Below are positions 36,610 through 47,368 of a stretch of 64,000 nt of DNA, piece by piece. The DNA is from Pisolithus tinctorius (taxonomy: Eukaryota; Basidiomycota; Agaricomycetes; Boletales; Pisolithaceae). The notes beneath the pieces were generated by a model. It was not told the DNA's origin. It worked only from the letters and a program-made list of their open reading frames with translations, and did no database searches. The stretch spans positions 744,001 to 808,000 of the forward strand of contig JANFAH010000013.1 in NCBI GenBank assembly GCA_024663395.1. The letters are read 5' to 3'. Each line of letters starts with the position of its first letter. The first letter of the stretch is position 1. The translations under genes were made by a program, and so were the position numbers.

Positions 36610-38367
36610 CTTTTTACGGGAATTACAGCACTTATTATGGATAGCACAGGTGGATAGGATATGCCTAACTGCTCTACCTGTTACGTATCAAAGGAGTTCA
36701 CTGCATCCATTCTAATTGGGCTGGAAGGTTTCACGGACCTCCAAGCGTTCACCACTTCAAATCGGCCGCTAAATCACGTGAACTTTTGCTGTTTGCTACC
36801 GACGTTCGTGATCTGCCAAAGGAAGTCATCGCTACGCAGTGCCAGCCAGCAGTTTCGTGACCAGCGACGGTGAAACAGAGTATCTCTCAACCGTGCTTTG
36901 ATGACTATTCTCTGTGCTCAGCCCCTGACCGGCATCTTCCGGGAAAGTTATCTGTGTATTGGTTGTCCATTCGGACATTTGAGCTTCAGCGCTCCTCCCA
37001 CACGGAATGCCCGCTGCTTCAGAATGGAAGAATTAACATTGCCATTTCATCATGCTACGCACATGGTCTTTATTATCCTCGCTCCTGTCCTCGTGGTTCA
37101 CCTCTCAGACTCTTGAGTCATCGTATATCCACGGACATACCAAGATTTGGTGCGTGTCGTATTTGGAATCTAACGAGCAAGAGACAGGGACCTCAAGGAC
37201 CAGTTACGATCGTCAACACCACGGAACCACAGAACACAGTAGATTCAGCAGGAACCGGCTGTGTAGTTTGCCTCGGAAAGTGAGCACGGTTCCGACTTCA
37301 CGCAAATCCCCGGGTGAGTAGCATATCGCGAAAGCAACGGAATCCGAGGGCCATACCTGCATACGTGAATGTAAATCCATCTAGGAAAAGCAGAGCATCG
37401 TCACACCACTTGGGAATTGAGTAAACCACTTTCGTCAATACGAAAGTGTGGTGGAGCGGGCTGTGTGCCGGGATTAATGGGGCTGAAGGAAATAGAGCTG
37501 ATTCGTTCAACCGGCAGACATCGTGGCTGGCGAAATGAACGTAGAACACTTGCGAACGTGCCAGACTGTCTCCAAGATATGATCGTTGATTCTAGGCACA
37601 TTCAGAACCCTTGTCCACCTTACACAGCAACGCCTGCGGTTCCCTCGAACAGAGCACAGTACACGCTTTCAACACATGCTCTGGAGTGATCGTCAATTCA
37701 TCCACTGCTTACTGTGGAGCGGCTGTGAGGCCACTGCTGTGCATACATGATATTATGGAACAGGATCGACTGACTGACCTATTAGGAGTACTTCTAGAGG
37801 AAAGGGTACATTGCCTCCAGGCAGGTAGATGCGTGGTAGTGATCAGTACATGCACTTGCCTGGACTTACCAAGTGTGATGCCATCAACATACTACATAGC
37901 CTATCTTGTCGACTGCAGATCCTTGAGGCAGAGCGTCTATTATTGACTTTTGAGAACCCTCCAACCCAATCACTCCCTCGGTAAGTGTGTTTCGCGAGCT
38001 CGCCGCGCTAGGTTTTACGCTACAAACCCGTCACTGGAGCGGGCTCAGCGAAGGCGTTTCACTACGTCTGGACGTCACACGAACAATGGGGATGAGATGA
38101 GATACGATTCGGACACGAGGACGTCGTTACGCAATGCAGCGACGGCCTGGAAGCTGGATTGATGATAAAAACGAAGGACAATACAGCGGGCAACGTGTGC
38201 ATAGCCAACACGTGTAGCCGTAAAGTCCAAACAATATCATCGGACCGCAAACGCTGGCCCCATCACGAAACGTATATCTCGACGACTTCCTTGGAAAATT
38301 TCCCTTAGAACCCAAGCCATCTTCCCCTCCTCTTTCCCTCTCTCTCCTCTCCCAAGTAGAGTCCGCA
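36610..38367. other. Intergenic, about 1.8 kb, nothing recognised
   Basis: Short open frames occur on both strands (the longest is 36870-37283 plus, 137 codons), none resembling a known protein or forming a convincing exon chain. The right 100 bp, rich in CTCTCC, is probably the 5' UTR and promoter of the following BTB gene. Confidence 0.35.
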
Positions 38368-40214
38368 ATGGTCAATGATCATCATGGTGTTTCTCGCGTC
38401 GTTCACCACAAGGACTACTACCTTCGTGGTGGCGACATGACCGTCTTGGTCGGTCAATTTCGTCCAATCACCTCACACGCACTCGCTCACCTCCTTCCCC
38501 CTGCCAGGTCGAGAATCATTTGTATCGCATCCACAGTTATTTCTTCGACCGCGAGTCGCTCTTCTTCCGTCAGAAGCTGTTGGCAGGGCCATCAGAGGAC
38601 GGCGACGACCGTGGCTCTAGCGACAATAACGCCTACACCCTCGACGACGTCAAAAGTGAAGATTTTGCTCGATTCCTATGGGTCTTTTACAATCCGTGGG
38701 TCTCTTATTCTCGTCGTTTTCACTGATACTTATTTATCCCGCCCGTAGGAAATACTCTCTCTATGAGGCTCCTTTGGACGTTTGGCTCAGCATCCTCCGT
38801 CTTGCAACGAGGTGGGGTTTCAACAACGTCAAGGAACTCACCGTTCGCGAGCTCGAGAAGCTCGAAATCGAGTCTGTCGACAAAATCTCCATCTATCATG
38901 AGCACAACATCAGCAAACTCTACCTCATTCCTTCCTATGTCGCCATCGTTAAACGGGACAAGCCTCTCACCCTCCACGAAGGTATGAAGCTTGGTATGGA
39001 GACCGTCCTCCGTACCGCTGACGCCCGTGAACGGGCAAGACAGCGAGCATCGGAGAGCGGTGTCCGCACCCCCTCGTTCGATGACTTTGAGGATTCGGAG
39101 GTCGAAATCATAGTTCGTGATGTCTTTGGTTTGGGCTCTCGTCCCACTTCCCCTATCCCCGCTGTTGCTTCTCCCATTCCCAACGGTCCCCCCGCATCGA
39201 CCATCAAACTGAACCCTGCGCCACCCAGGGCAAATGGTGCATCAGGGTCCCGCAATGGTGTGTCGGCAGATACCGCGGCTAAGACATCTGTTGACAATAT
39301 GCGCACATTCACTACTGCCATGGGGTCTCAGGTGCCAACGGCGCAGTCAACGGCAACGATTCCTTCAAGCACGACTCTGGCGCCCCCGCCTCAAACAGCA
39401 ACAGCAATGCCAACAACATCCGCAACCAAACCGGGGGCATCCACAACCTCGACAGAGAAATCAGTCCCGCCTCCGCCACCACAACCCGCGGCGGACCACA
39501 AGGACAAAGAGGTGCTGCCGGCCAACCCCGGCCATAAGTCGTACGTGCCGGAGACTCCCAAATCTGCCAACAACCCCGCGGGCAAATCTGCGGGAACGGG
39601 TGAGCCTTCATCTCTGGCGAGTTCCTGCAGCTCTTTTATTCTGACGGTCGCTCATCCTCGATATCACAGGTTGGGGTGCAGGGCGAGGCTGGTTTTGATT
39701 TAACTTCCAGTACCGACAAAGCTACCGTTGTAACAGCATGCGAACAGAATGTGGATGTAACTGTAACTGAGGGGGACAGTCGTGACACAGAGACAACGGC
39801 TGACGCTGCAAAGGAAGCCAAAAATGAGACGCCTACTCCTACTAAGACATCCGAGGAGCCTAAAGATAGCCACCCAACCAAGGGCAACGGGGATGAGAAA
39901 TCCAAGCCATCAGAAGGCGATGACGATCACGGCAAGGACGCGGAACAAGAGAAGCAAACTAATGACGGCGAAGACCAAACTAAAAATGTGGATAAGGAAG
40001 AACCTACTAAAGATGGCGACGATCAGTCTAAGGATGCTGACTTGCTTGGTGTATTCTCCGATAGCGAGAGTAAAGGTGGAAAGGGTAACGGTGAGTCGCG
40101 GAGCAAGTTAACGTTGGTCTGCGGGCAAGTGATTGATGGTTTTTGTGACGCTCTTGTACAGGTGGTAATCGGGGCAAACGGGGCAACAACAACCGCAGCA
40201 AAGGCAGAAAATAA
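38368..40214 (+). CDS. BTB/POZ-like protein with long Pro/Ser/Lys-rich tail
   Basis: Member of the basidiomycete BTB family, which mediates protein-protein contact, often as a Cullin-3 adaptor or transcriptional partner. Exons 38368-38448, 38508-38695 and 38749 onward join in frame. The BTB core reads YYLRGGDMTVLVVENHLYRI, then HSYFFDRESLFFRQKLL, SEDFARFLWVFYNP, and WLSILRLATRWGFNNVKELT, with a helical stretch to about 39130. The tail is rich in Pro, Ser, Thr, then Asp/Lys, and ends in a basic Gly/Arg/Asn segment (GGNRGKRGNNNRSKGRK) after a last intron (about 40091-40161). The junction near 39599-39670 is a problem: the clear donor and acceptor do not keep the frame of the downstream tail, so the tail may be in another isoform, joined by a weaker donor, or lost by frameshift. 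The shorter paralogues at 42.6 and 44 kb also end in Gly/Lys-rich residues. Confidence 0.72.
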
Positions 40215-40780
40215 CTGAGTGTTGACTAGATCGACGGAGGAGTGTGATGAATTTTAGAAGCGCCTTGGATGGGCAACGGGTTCAGAAGGCTATGTACTCT
40301 CACAGTCTAATGCAATGGAGATCTGCATGCGTTGTTCCTTGTTCAGTGATTTGTGTGAGCTGTGCATAGTATGTATAATAGCGGTACTCCGCGTCTCCCG
40401 ATCTTGTTCCCCGTAACCTTCTTACCCCGCGCCACACGTGTACGCAAGGATCGGCAGAACACATGGGACGGGTGTACTAGTCAATGATTTGCACAGCTCG
40501 CAGGCATTTGTAATGGAGGTAGTTGAATAATAGCCACGGAGCTCGAGGGCACTGGCGGACGTTCTGATATCAACTCAGATCCATCGCTGGCATGCATTGA
40601 ACTTTGGCTGCGGAGCAAGGGCGAGCCCAGAGTCCGCGTTTTTATCTCCTAGTTCGGTTAACGAAGACCCAGGACACGGTGTCATGCGTGAAGCTGTACT
40701 CGTAGAACCGAACCCGAGAATAAATATCACAAACGAGTCATCGACGTCGAAAGAAGTTCTGTCTCGTGGGATTCCGTGGG
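40215..40780. other. Intergenic, nothing recognised
   Basis: About 570 bp between the first BTB gene and the tandem repeat. A short plus-strand open frame (40597-40863) runs into the repeat and resembles nothing known. Confidence 0.35.
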
Positions 40781-41690
40781 GTAATTTACATAGTCCAAGC
40801 CGGTTGGTCATGGAAGGCGCCGCTGTGGATGATTTCTACGATCAGCGGACGATGGTATTTTAGCAACAATCAGCACGAGTATGGAAATGCAATGTGTACA
40901 CCGGGACAGAAGAACACGTATGCGGGTGTTACAAAGGATATAGAAGAGGGGGTTGGCAAGGTGGAGCGGCCCAGGGAAACTGATGCAGTTAGATTCCATT
41001 GGGCGATTTACAGAGCGCAAGCCAGCTAGTCATGGAAGGCGTCGCTGTGGATGATTTCTATGATCAACCGACGGTGATATTTTAGCAATAATCAGCACGA
41101 ATCTGGAAATGCAATACGTGTACCAGGACAAAAGAACTGGCGCGTATGCAGGTGTTACGAAGGGTATAGAAGAAGGCAGTACGGCGACAAGGGTAAGCGA
41201 GGTGGAGCGGCTCAGGGAAACTGATGCTGTGGGTTGCCATGGGGTGATTTACAAAGCCCAAGCCGGCTGGTCATACAAGGCGTCGCTGTGGACGAGTTCT
41301 ACGATCAGCCGACTATGGTATTTTAGCAACAATCAGCATGAGTATGGAAATGCAATGTGTATACCGGGACAGAAGAACACGTGTGCGGGTGTTACAAAGG
41401 ATATAGAAGAGGGGGTGGGCAAGGTGGAGCGGCCCAGGGAAGCTGATGCAGTAAGATTCCATTGGGCGATTTACAGAGCGCAAGCCGGCTGGTCATGGAA
41501 GGCGTCGCCGTGGATGATTTCTACGATCAGCCGACGGTGATAATTTAGTAACAATCAGCACGAGTCTGGAAATGCAATACGTGTACCAGGACAACAGAAC
41601 ACCCATGCAGGTGTTACAAAGGATATAGAAGGGGGCAGTGCCGTGACAAGGGTGGGCAAGGTGGAGCGGTCCAGGGAAACTGATGCAGAT
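40781..41690 (+). repeat. Four-unit tandem repeat with alternating unit types
   Basis: Units begin at about 40781, 41003, 41243 and 41465, each with a GATTTACA-like start followed by CAAGCC, TCATGGAAGGC, ATCAGCACGA, GGAAATGCAA and GGTGTTAC. Unit lengths are about 222, 240, 222 and 225 bp. Units 1 and 3 share variants (GAGTATGGAAATGCAATGTG, ACCGGGACAGAAGAACACG) and units 2 and 4 share others (GAATCTGG or GAGTCTGG, ATACGTGTACCAGGACAA), so the array is a dimer repeated twice. Confidence 0.8.
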
Positions 41691-42615
41691 GGGCTTTACG
41701 CTCGGTTGCCTGGCCAGGGAAATATCTTGTAGTTTTGAGGTGTTCAGAAGACATTACAATCGGCTCCGAGGGATACATATAGTTTACTTCGAAACTTCCC
41801 CACTGCACCTCGACGGGTCAGTGCTTCAGCGGCGGAAGAGCGACGGGAAGCGTTACAATTTGCCACGAAAGGTCCCGATCGAGTGACTATCGAATAACGG
41901 GAAAGGGCGGAAGACGATTCGTTGCGGCGTGCATGAGTCAGGACACCTAGGAAAGAACTCGCGGGATGGCGTAAGTGTGTACAGGCGCATGGATCAGGAT
42001 GCAGGAACACCCGCCCATTCCGAAAAGAAGCATAATAGAAGTACAAATATACTAATAAACCTTCGAACGCGTGCCCCACCCTCGAAGTCACAGAAGCTGA
42101 ACCGGCTCCACTCTCCTGATGCAAAGCTCTGCACTGATATGTACTGCCATGATGAGGAGCACAGAAATTTACGTCCAGACGCTTATGCTTCGAAACTTCG
42201 TCCGTAGTCATGAATCAACGCGAGGCAAGGCCAAATTGCCACATCGATAAGCTGATTTGTTGTGGAAGTTCTTTTGTTTTCCCCTTCTGATAGAAGGTTT
42301 CAAAGGAACCCTTTCCACGGAAAGCCAATGTGGCATTCATTGACTCGCCGCCGCAGAGCGCTGAGCGCTGGTTGCCTGATGATGGCAACGGAGATCACGG
42401 ATCGGGTGCACTGTGCGTGTCTGATTTCGGTTCAGCGTGATTTCTAAATACGACAGGCGATGATCACTGCTGCGCTGGACTGGCACGAGGTGAGTCTGGA
42501 CCCCCTATCACCCATTTGACGCTCGTCCATTATGTAGATAAACACCCTCCAGTCAGCCCCCGCAGATAACGACTCCCGCCATTCCATTCTTCACTTTTGC
42601 CAGTAGACCGACTTC
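41691..42615. other. Intergenic, nothing recognised
   Basis: About 925 bp with short open frames on both strands. The right end should hold the promoter of the second BTB gene. Confidence 0.35.
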
Positions 42616-43694
42616 ATGACAATAGAAAACGACATGAAACCTATAATCAAACACCCGCAGTACTATCTCCGTGATGGCAATGTTGCTTTCGTCGTAAGGG
42701 TCCTCCATTGATGTATTCTACCTCATGGATGTCTTGATGTTCTTGCACATGTCAGGTGGAAAAGCAGCTTTTCCGGGTGCATCGATATTTCTTTGAACGG
42801 GAGTCGGAATTCTTTTGCAACTACTTTACTGGATCCGAGGAGTCCGATGGAACAGATGACAAGCCGTTTGCTCTTGATGTCAAGAGCGAGGATTTTGCTA
42901 AGTTCTTATGGGTTTGGTATAACCCGTGAGTGACAAGGCGACAACTTCATTATATGAGTTCATCTGACACGAACCCATAGACGTTATCGCTATGGAGGAC
43001 AGCCGAAGGAAACTTGGCTTGTCATTCTTACTCTTGCCGCCCGTTGGAGTTTCGAATCAATGAGAGAACTTGCCATTTATCATTTAGAACGCGTTCCAAT
43101 GAGTCCCGTAGAGAGGATAGCTCTCTACAAGGAGCACAAAATCAGCAAACGGCTACTTATTCCCTCCTATGTCGAACTCTGCAAAAGCCCGACACTCCCA
43201 TCCCCTGCTGAAGCCGAGCAGCTTCAGATGGAGACTGTTCTTAGGCTTGCGGCAGCGCGCGAACGCGCTCTCCTTCGCGCTTCCGAAGATGGCTGCCTTT
43301 CTCCCACAAGCGCGGTTCTCAAGGACGAAGAACTTCTAACGATTATCGATGACGTCTTCGAGATGGGTGGTACCACCGGTGAGGAACAACAGGAATTCAG
43401 GCCTGCCGAGGATAGTCCGAGGGAAAACTCAACGGGGGATTGGCTTTTCGTAGATCACCCCGGGACCAACGGGACCAACGGAACGACCTCCCACCCCAGA
43501 TCCAATTGCCCGACAATCAAGACTCCCACACCCGATACAAGCAAGGTAGTGAGTGTCAATATCGTTTGGTATACATCCGTATTTGACCACACTTTGCCCA
43601 GGCCCCAAAGGACAAGGGCAAGGTGCGTCATCTTGATGTAAGTGAAACTGAAAGCAACGAACTAAACCTGCGGTAGGGGAAGAGCTTCAAGTGA
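42616..43694 (+). CDS. BTB/POZ-like protein, short form
   Basis: Paralogue of the BTB gene at 38.4 kb. It starts MTIENDMKPIIKHPQYYLRD; a second Met at KPIIKH could also serve. Introns fall at the same places as in the long gene: after NVAFVV (GTAAGG...CAG, about 42697-42756), after WVWYNP (about 42928-42980), and two near the end. Conserved blocks are KQLFRVHRYFFERESEFF, SEDFAKFLWVWYNP, WLVILTLAARWSFESMRELA, KEHKISKRLLIPSYVELCKS and LQMETVLRLAAARERALLRA. The C-terminal part is acidic and ends, after two short introns, in KDKGKGKSFK with a stop at 43692-43694. It lacks the long Pro/Ser tail of the larger paralogue. It has a near copy immediately downstream, so it was recently duplicated. About 270 residues. 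Confidence 0.75.
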
Positions 43695-43959
43695 TCCTCC
43701 CCCTGCCGAAGGTTTCGTCGTCTGTCCTGCATCAACGTCTGCTGATCTTGTTCGAGGACAATTTTGATATCATCCTCATGTTTTCTTGTTGTCTCATACT
43801 GCTGTATCTGGGCACATTGGTGTGACCATTTTTCTCCCAGTTGTAATGGCATGCAAAGGTCCGTTGTATTGAGAGTTGTTGTATGTATATTTGTAATGAT
43901 AATGCTGCGATCGCAACGAAAACATCAGCTTCGCGTTCTCTTGGTGGACTCAAGAAGAC

Positions 43960-44968
43960 ATGAAACCCATAACTGAACACCCTCGATACTATCTCCGTGA
44001 CGGCAACGTCGTACTCGTAGCAAGAATCCCCAACAACTACTTCATGCTGCGCAGTATCCTGATGTTCATTCGCACACCAGGCCCAAAGGCAACTGTTTTG
44101 TTTTCATAGAGAACTATTTCTTCGAAGGACAGTCAGACTTCTTTCGGTATTTATTTTTGACATCCGAGGAGTGCGATGGAGCGGATGAGGAAACGCTACG
44201 TTCTTGACGACGCCAAGGGCGAGAATTTTGCCAAGTTCCGGCAGGTGTGGTACAACCCGTGCGTGCCAGAGCGATAAGGCGACAACTTATAAGTAAGATG
44301 TGACTGACGTCTGACACAAATCTGCAGACACGATCGACACGGAGGCCAACCGAGGGAAACTTGGCTCGTCATTCATACTTCTGGCATCACGTTGGACATT
44401 CGAATCGATGACAGACCTAGCTATTCACCAACTAGAACACCTTACGATGGGCGCCGTAGAAAAGATTGCGCTTTACGGGGAGCACAGGATCGACCGAAGG
44501 TTCCTTATCCCCTCCTACATCGAGCTTTGCAAAAGTCCTACACTCCCATCCCCTGCTGAAGCTGAGCGGCTTCAGATGGAAACCGTCATTAGGCTCGCCG
44601 CCGCGCGCGAACGCGCACTCCTTCGCGCTTCCGAGAATGGCTGTCGTTCACCTACGAGTTCAATCCTGGAGGATGACGAACTCGCCACGATTATTAGCGA
44701 CGTGTTTGAGATCGGCCATATCAGTGGTGAGGGACAACAAGTATTCAGGCAGGCCAAGGATAGTCCGATGGAAAAATCAACGGGGGATTGGGTGTTCGTA
44801 GATCGTCAACCCGCCATCAACAAGGTGAGTATGATCATTGCTTTTGTGTACGCTCGCATTTGACCACTTTGATCAGGTCTCCTGGGGCAAGGGCAAGGTA
44901 CGCGGTCTTAATGTAAGTGAAACCGGAGCAACGAACTAAACCTACGGTAGGGGAAGAGCTTAAAGTGA
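43960..44968 (+). pseudogene. Decayed tandem copy of the short BTB gene
   Basis: The sequence follows the gene at 42616 exon by exon, starting MKPITEHPRYYLRDGN at 43960 and ending GKGKSLK at 44968. It is broken in at least two places. Near 44190-44205 a shift brings a stop after CDGADEETLRS where the intact paralogue continues into the SEDFAKF block. Near 44370-44385 a second shift separates ETWLVI from ASRWTFESMTDLAIHQLEH. The segment matching KQLFRVHRYFF is also eroded. The 3' part (MTDLAIHQLEHL to VFVDRQP, 44408-44815) is still open and close to the paralogue. The downstream flank (about 44970-45220) also matches the flank of the first copy (about 43700-43950), so the duplication unit was about 1.3 kb. 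Confidence 0.8.
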
Positions 44969-45263
44969 TCCTCCCCCTGCCGAAGGTTTCGTCGTCTGTC
45001 TTGTGTCTGGGTATGCTGAACCCATTCGAGAACTTTTTTTGATATCACCATCCTCATGTATCGCTTTTGTTTCATGCTCCTGTATCGTTGCCCGCCGTTC
45101 ACATAGTTGTAACGGCATGAAAAGGCCAATTGTATTGAGACGTCTTGTATGTATATTAACGATACTTGTCCCGGTCGCTGCGAATGCACAAGTTTCAGGT
45201 TCTCCTGTTGAACTCTGCACGAACTGTTTTCGTCGTGAGATCGGTCGTCAGCACGCAGTGAAA

Positions 45264-45629
45264 TCAAAAAGACTTGCGTTGTTCCAAATCTTTCCGTTCC
45301 CACTCGTCCGCCTTGCTATGATCATCCGCCAGTGCCTTTTTGCCCCAAAACACGTCCTTCCAGCTCATTTTGTTCTCCTGCACGCCTGCTACAGCTTCGC
45401 TCGTACCTTGATGTACCCGAACCAAATTCCTCAGTCTATCCACCTCTTCATCTGTGATGTCGGGCGAGCCGGAACGTAGTTGACGTGCGAGATCTTCTAG
45501 GATCGTTATTTGTGCATTGTGTCTGGCTCGATCGTCCTCAAAGGCCTTTCGTCTCCAGAGGAGGTGGATAGAGACAGACGTGAGGGCGGTTGAATAGAGG
45601 ATGTGGGGTAGGTACGTGGGGACCGCCAT
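45264..45629 (-). CDS. Small hypothetical protein with N-terminal hydrophobic segment and coiled coil
   Basis: Single-exon open frame of 121 residues. The N-terminus (YLPHILYSTALTSVSIHLLW, residues about 6-25) is hydrophobic and could be a membrane anchor. Residues 28-75 are charged and helical, with heptad-like spacing (RARHNAQITILEDLARQLR and TDEEVDRLRNLVRVHQ), followed by a conserved-looking block MSWKDVFWGKKALADD. The compact architecture and clean open frame favour a real gene, perhaps a mitochondrial or ER membrane protein, but I do not recognise the family. Confidence 0.6.
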   Translation of the reverse strand: MAVPTYLPHILYSTALTSVSIHLLWRRKAFEDDRARHNAQITILEDLARQLRSGSPDITDEEVDRLRNLVRVHQGTSEAVAGVQENKMSWKDVFWGKKALADDHSKADEWERKDLEQRKSF

Positions 45630-47368
45630 CCACGTACGCGTTTGTCGTCGTCGTGGTGGCGTGCGGACTGCAAACGTCGCGTCCTCATTTGTTTAGTGTA
45701 GATGCCGGTTACCTCCGGTAGCAAACGTCCACCCGAGCGACAAGCCTGAAGCACTGCCACCCTGCCTTTCTGCATCAGACGAACACCCCCCAACAGACCG
45801 TCGCTGCTCCCACTCCAGCTCCTCGCCCAATTGTCATTCCTTTCGCCCACCCACCACGCCCTCTTCTTCACACTATAGCCACAGCCATAGATTAGCCCAG
45901 TCACCGTTCTAATCTTAGCCCAATAATTACATACTGTTCGCAATGCTACTGTTATGCCTACGCAGTCCTGTCAGAGCGAGCAGGTGACCCGCCCTCCCGA
46001 GCGGCTCCGCCTGCCTTGCCTCCGCCGAGCTAACGCTCGGCCCAGCCCAACCACTGACAGGACAGATCCTAGCGAAATGCGTGAGACGAGGATGGATCAT
46101 CGACTCAGGGCTGCGTTCCGCATTGTCGACAACGTCGCCGACATCGTACAGAAAAAGGATCTACCAAGATACTCGTACGTGTACATGCTCTTCTTCAGCT
46201 ATCCATGATAGCATTGAGGTTTTCGGCGTGCTACAGCACTTTCCACACCATTCATCTTCGAATGCATATATGTACGTATACCTTTGGTGAGACGGTTCAT
46301 CGATGCCGAGGTATCACTGGTCAGTTGCCGGGCCGTGCGCACTCATGACCCGCTGCGTTCATGAGACTCATCTCTCACCTCTCGCCGTAAGTTACCTACT
46401 ACGACGTGGTGCGTTTACAGTGTGTTTTGTAGAGAAAACCCACTTTATCTGCTGCTTTTGAGGTAGAGCGAACTGAAGTCAGTGTGGCGTCCAAGGCGCC
46501 TCGCGTGCTGCGGATTGAACAGGGTCCTGCCGGGTAGCGTCCTCGACAACGCTTTCAGAAGAAGACCTCCCAAGAGGCTGGGGTATTCAATCCGAATTTC
46601 GTATCTATAGCCTTGCAAAAGCTTTGGAAGCAATCCGAACGTTTGTGTGCCAATCGAGAAATATAGAAGGCTAGACTTCAGCAGACCAAGTTCAATGACA
46701 GCGCTCACCTCTACACAACAACCTCAAAAGCATCTAACAGAAGCCCTCGACCACTACGTGAAGGACAACTCATCCTTCCCCGACTGTAAGAAAGGCACCC
46801 TTTCACGTCGATCCCTCTTATTTTCGTATCGCATCTCAAATATCATGTGTCATCTCACTGAAACTACTGCTCCGTTTTGATGAGCTCCTCGCTATCCAAC
46901 CATGAAGGCGGCCGAGACCGGACACGGTGGAATAGCGAATACGGACCGTCTTTCCTGCGCGCACCAAAACAAACGCATTGTCCTCTTCCACGATTAGGGG
47001 CGTGAGATAAGTGCGGCGCAATGCATTAGCCAGCGATAGCTTCGATACCGACAACAGTGGTGGCATACTGCTCAAAGTTGAACTGGATACCGATAACCCT
47101 ATTCTGAGTCGGCCATGGTATCGCTACCTTTACATCTGCTACAGACCCACATATTACTCTCCCGGGCTACCGAAACGCGGTGTCACGTGAGAGGATGGCC
47201 TCCTCGTGTAGGTGGGAAATTTCGAAACAGATAAGCGCCCCTGATAGTATCAGTCACCTCACGTCGTCATCGAACAGCTTGAACCTCACGAGCACAACGC
47301 TTGACACTGGTCTATTTCAGGCCTTATTCACCCGTAACATCTCAAAGACTTGTACTCTTCGAATCCAC
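45630..47368. other. Region of uncertain coding content
   Basis: About 1.7 kb. Possible short exons are seen on the plus strand (46078-46180, MRETRMDHRLRAAFRIVDNV; 46695-46785, MTALTSTQQPQKHLTEALDH) and on the minus strand (46836-47075, LTPLIVEEDNAFVLVRAGKT), but I cannot link them into a convincing gene or assign a family. Some may be 5' exons of the following GTPase gene. Confidence 0.3.
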
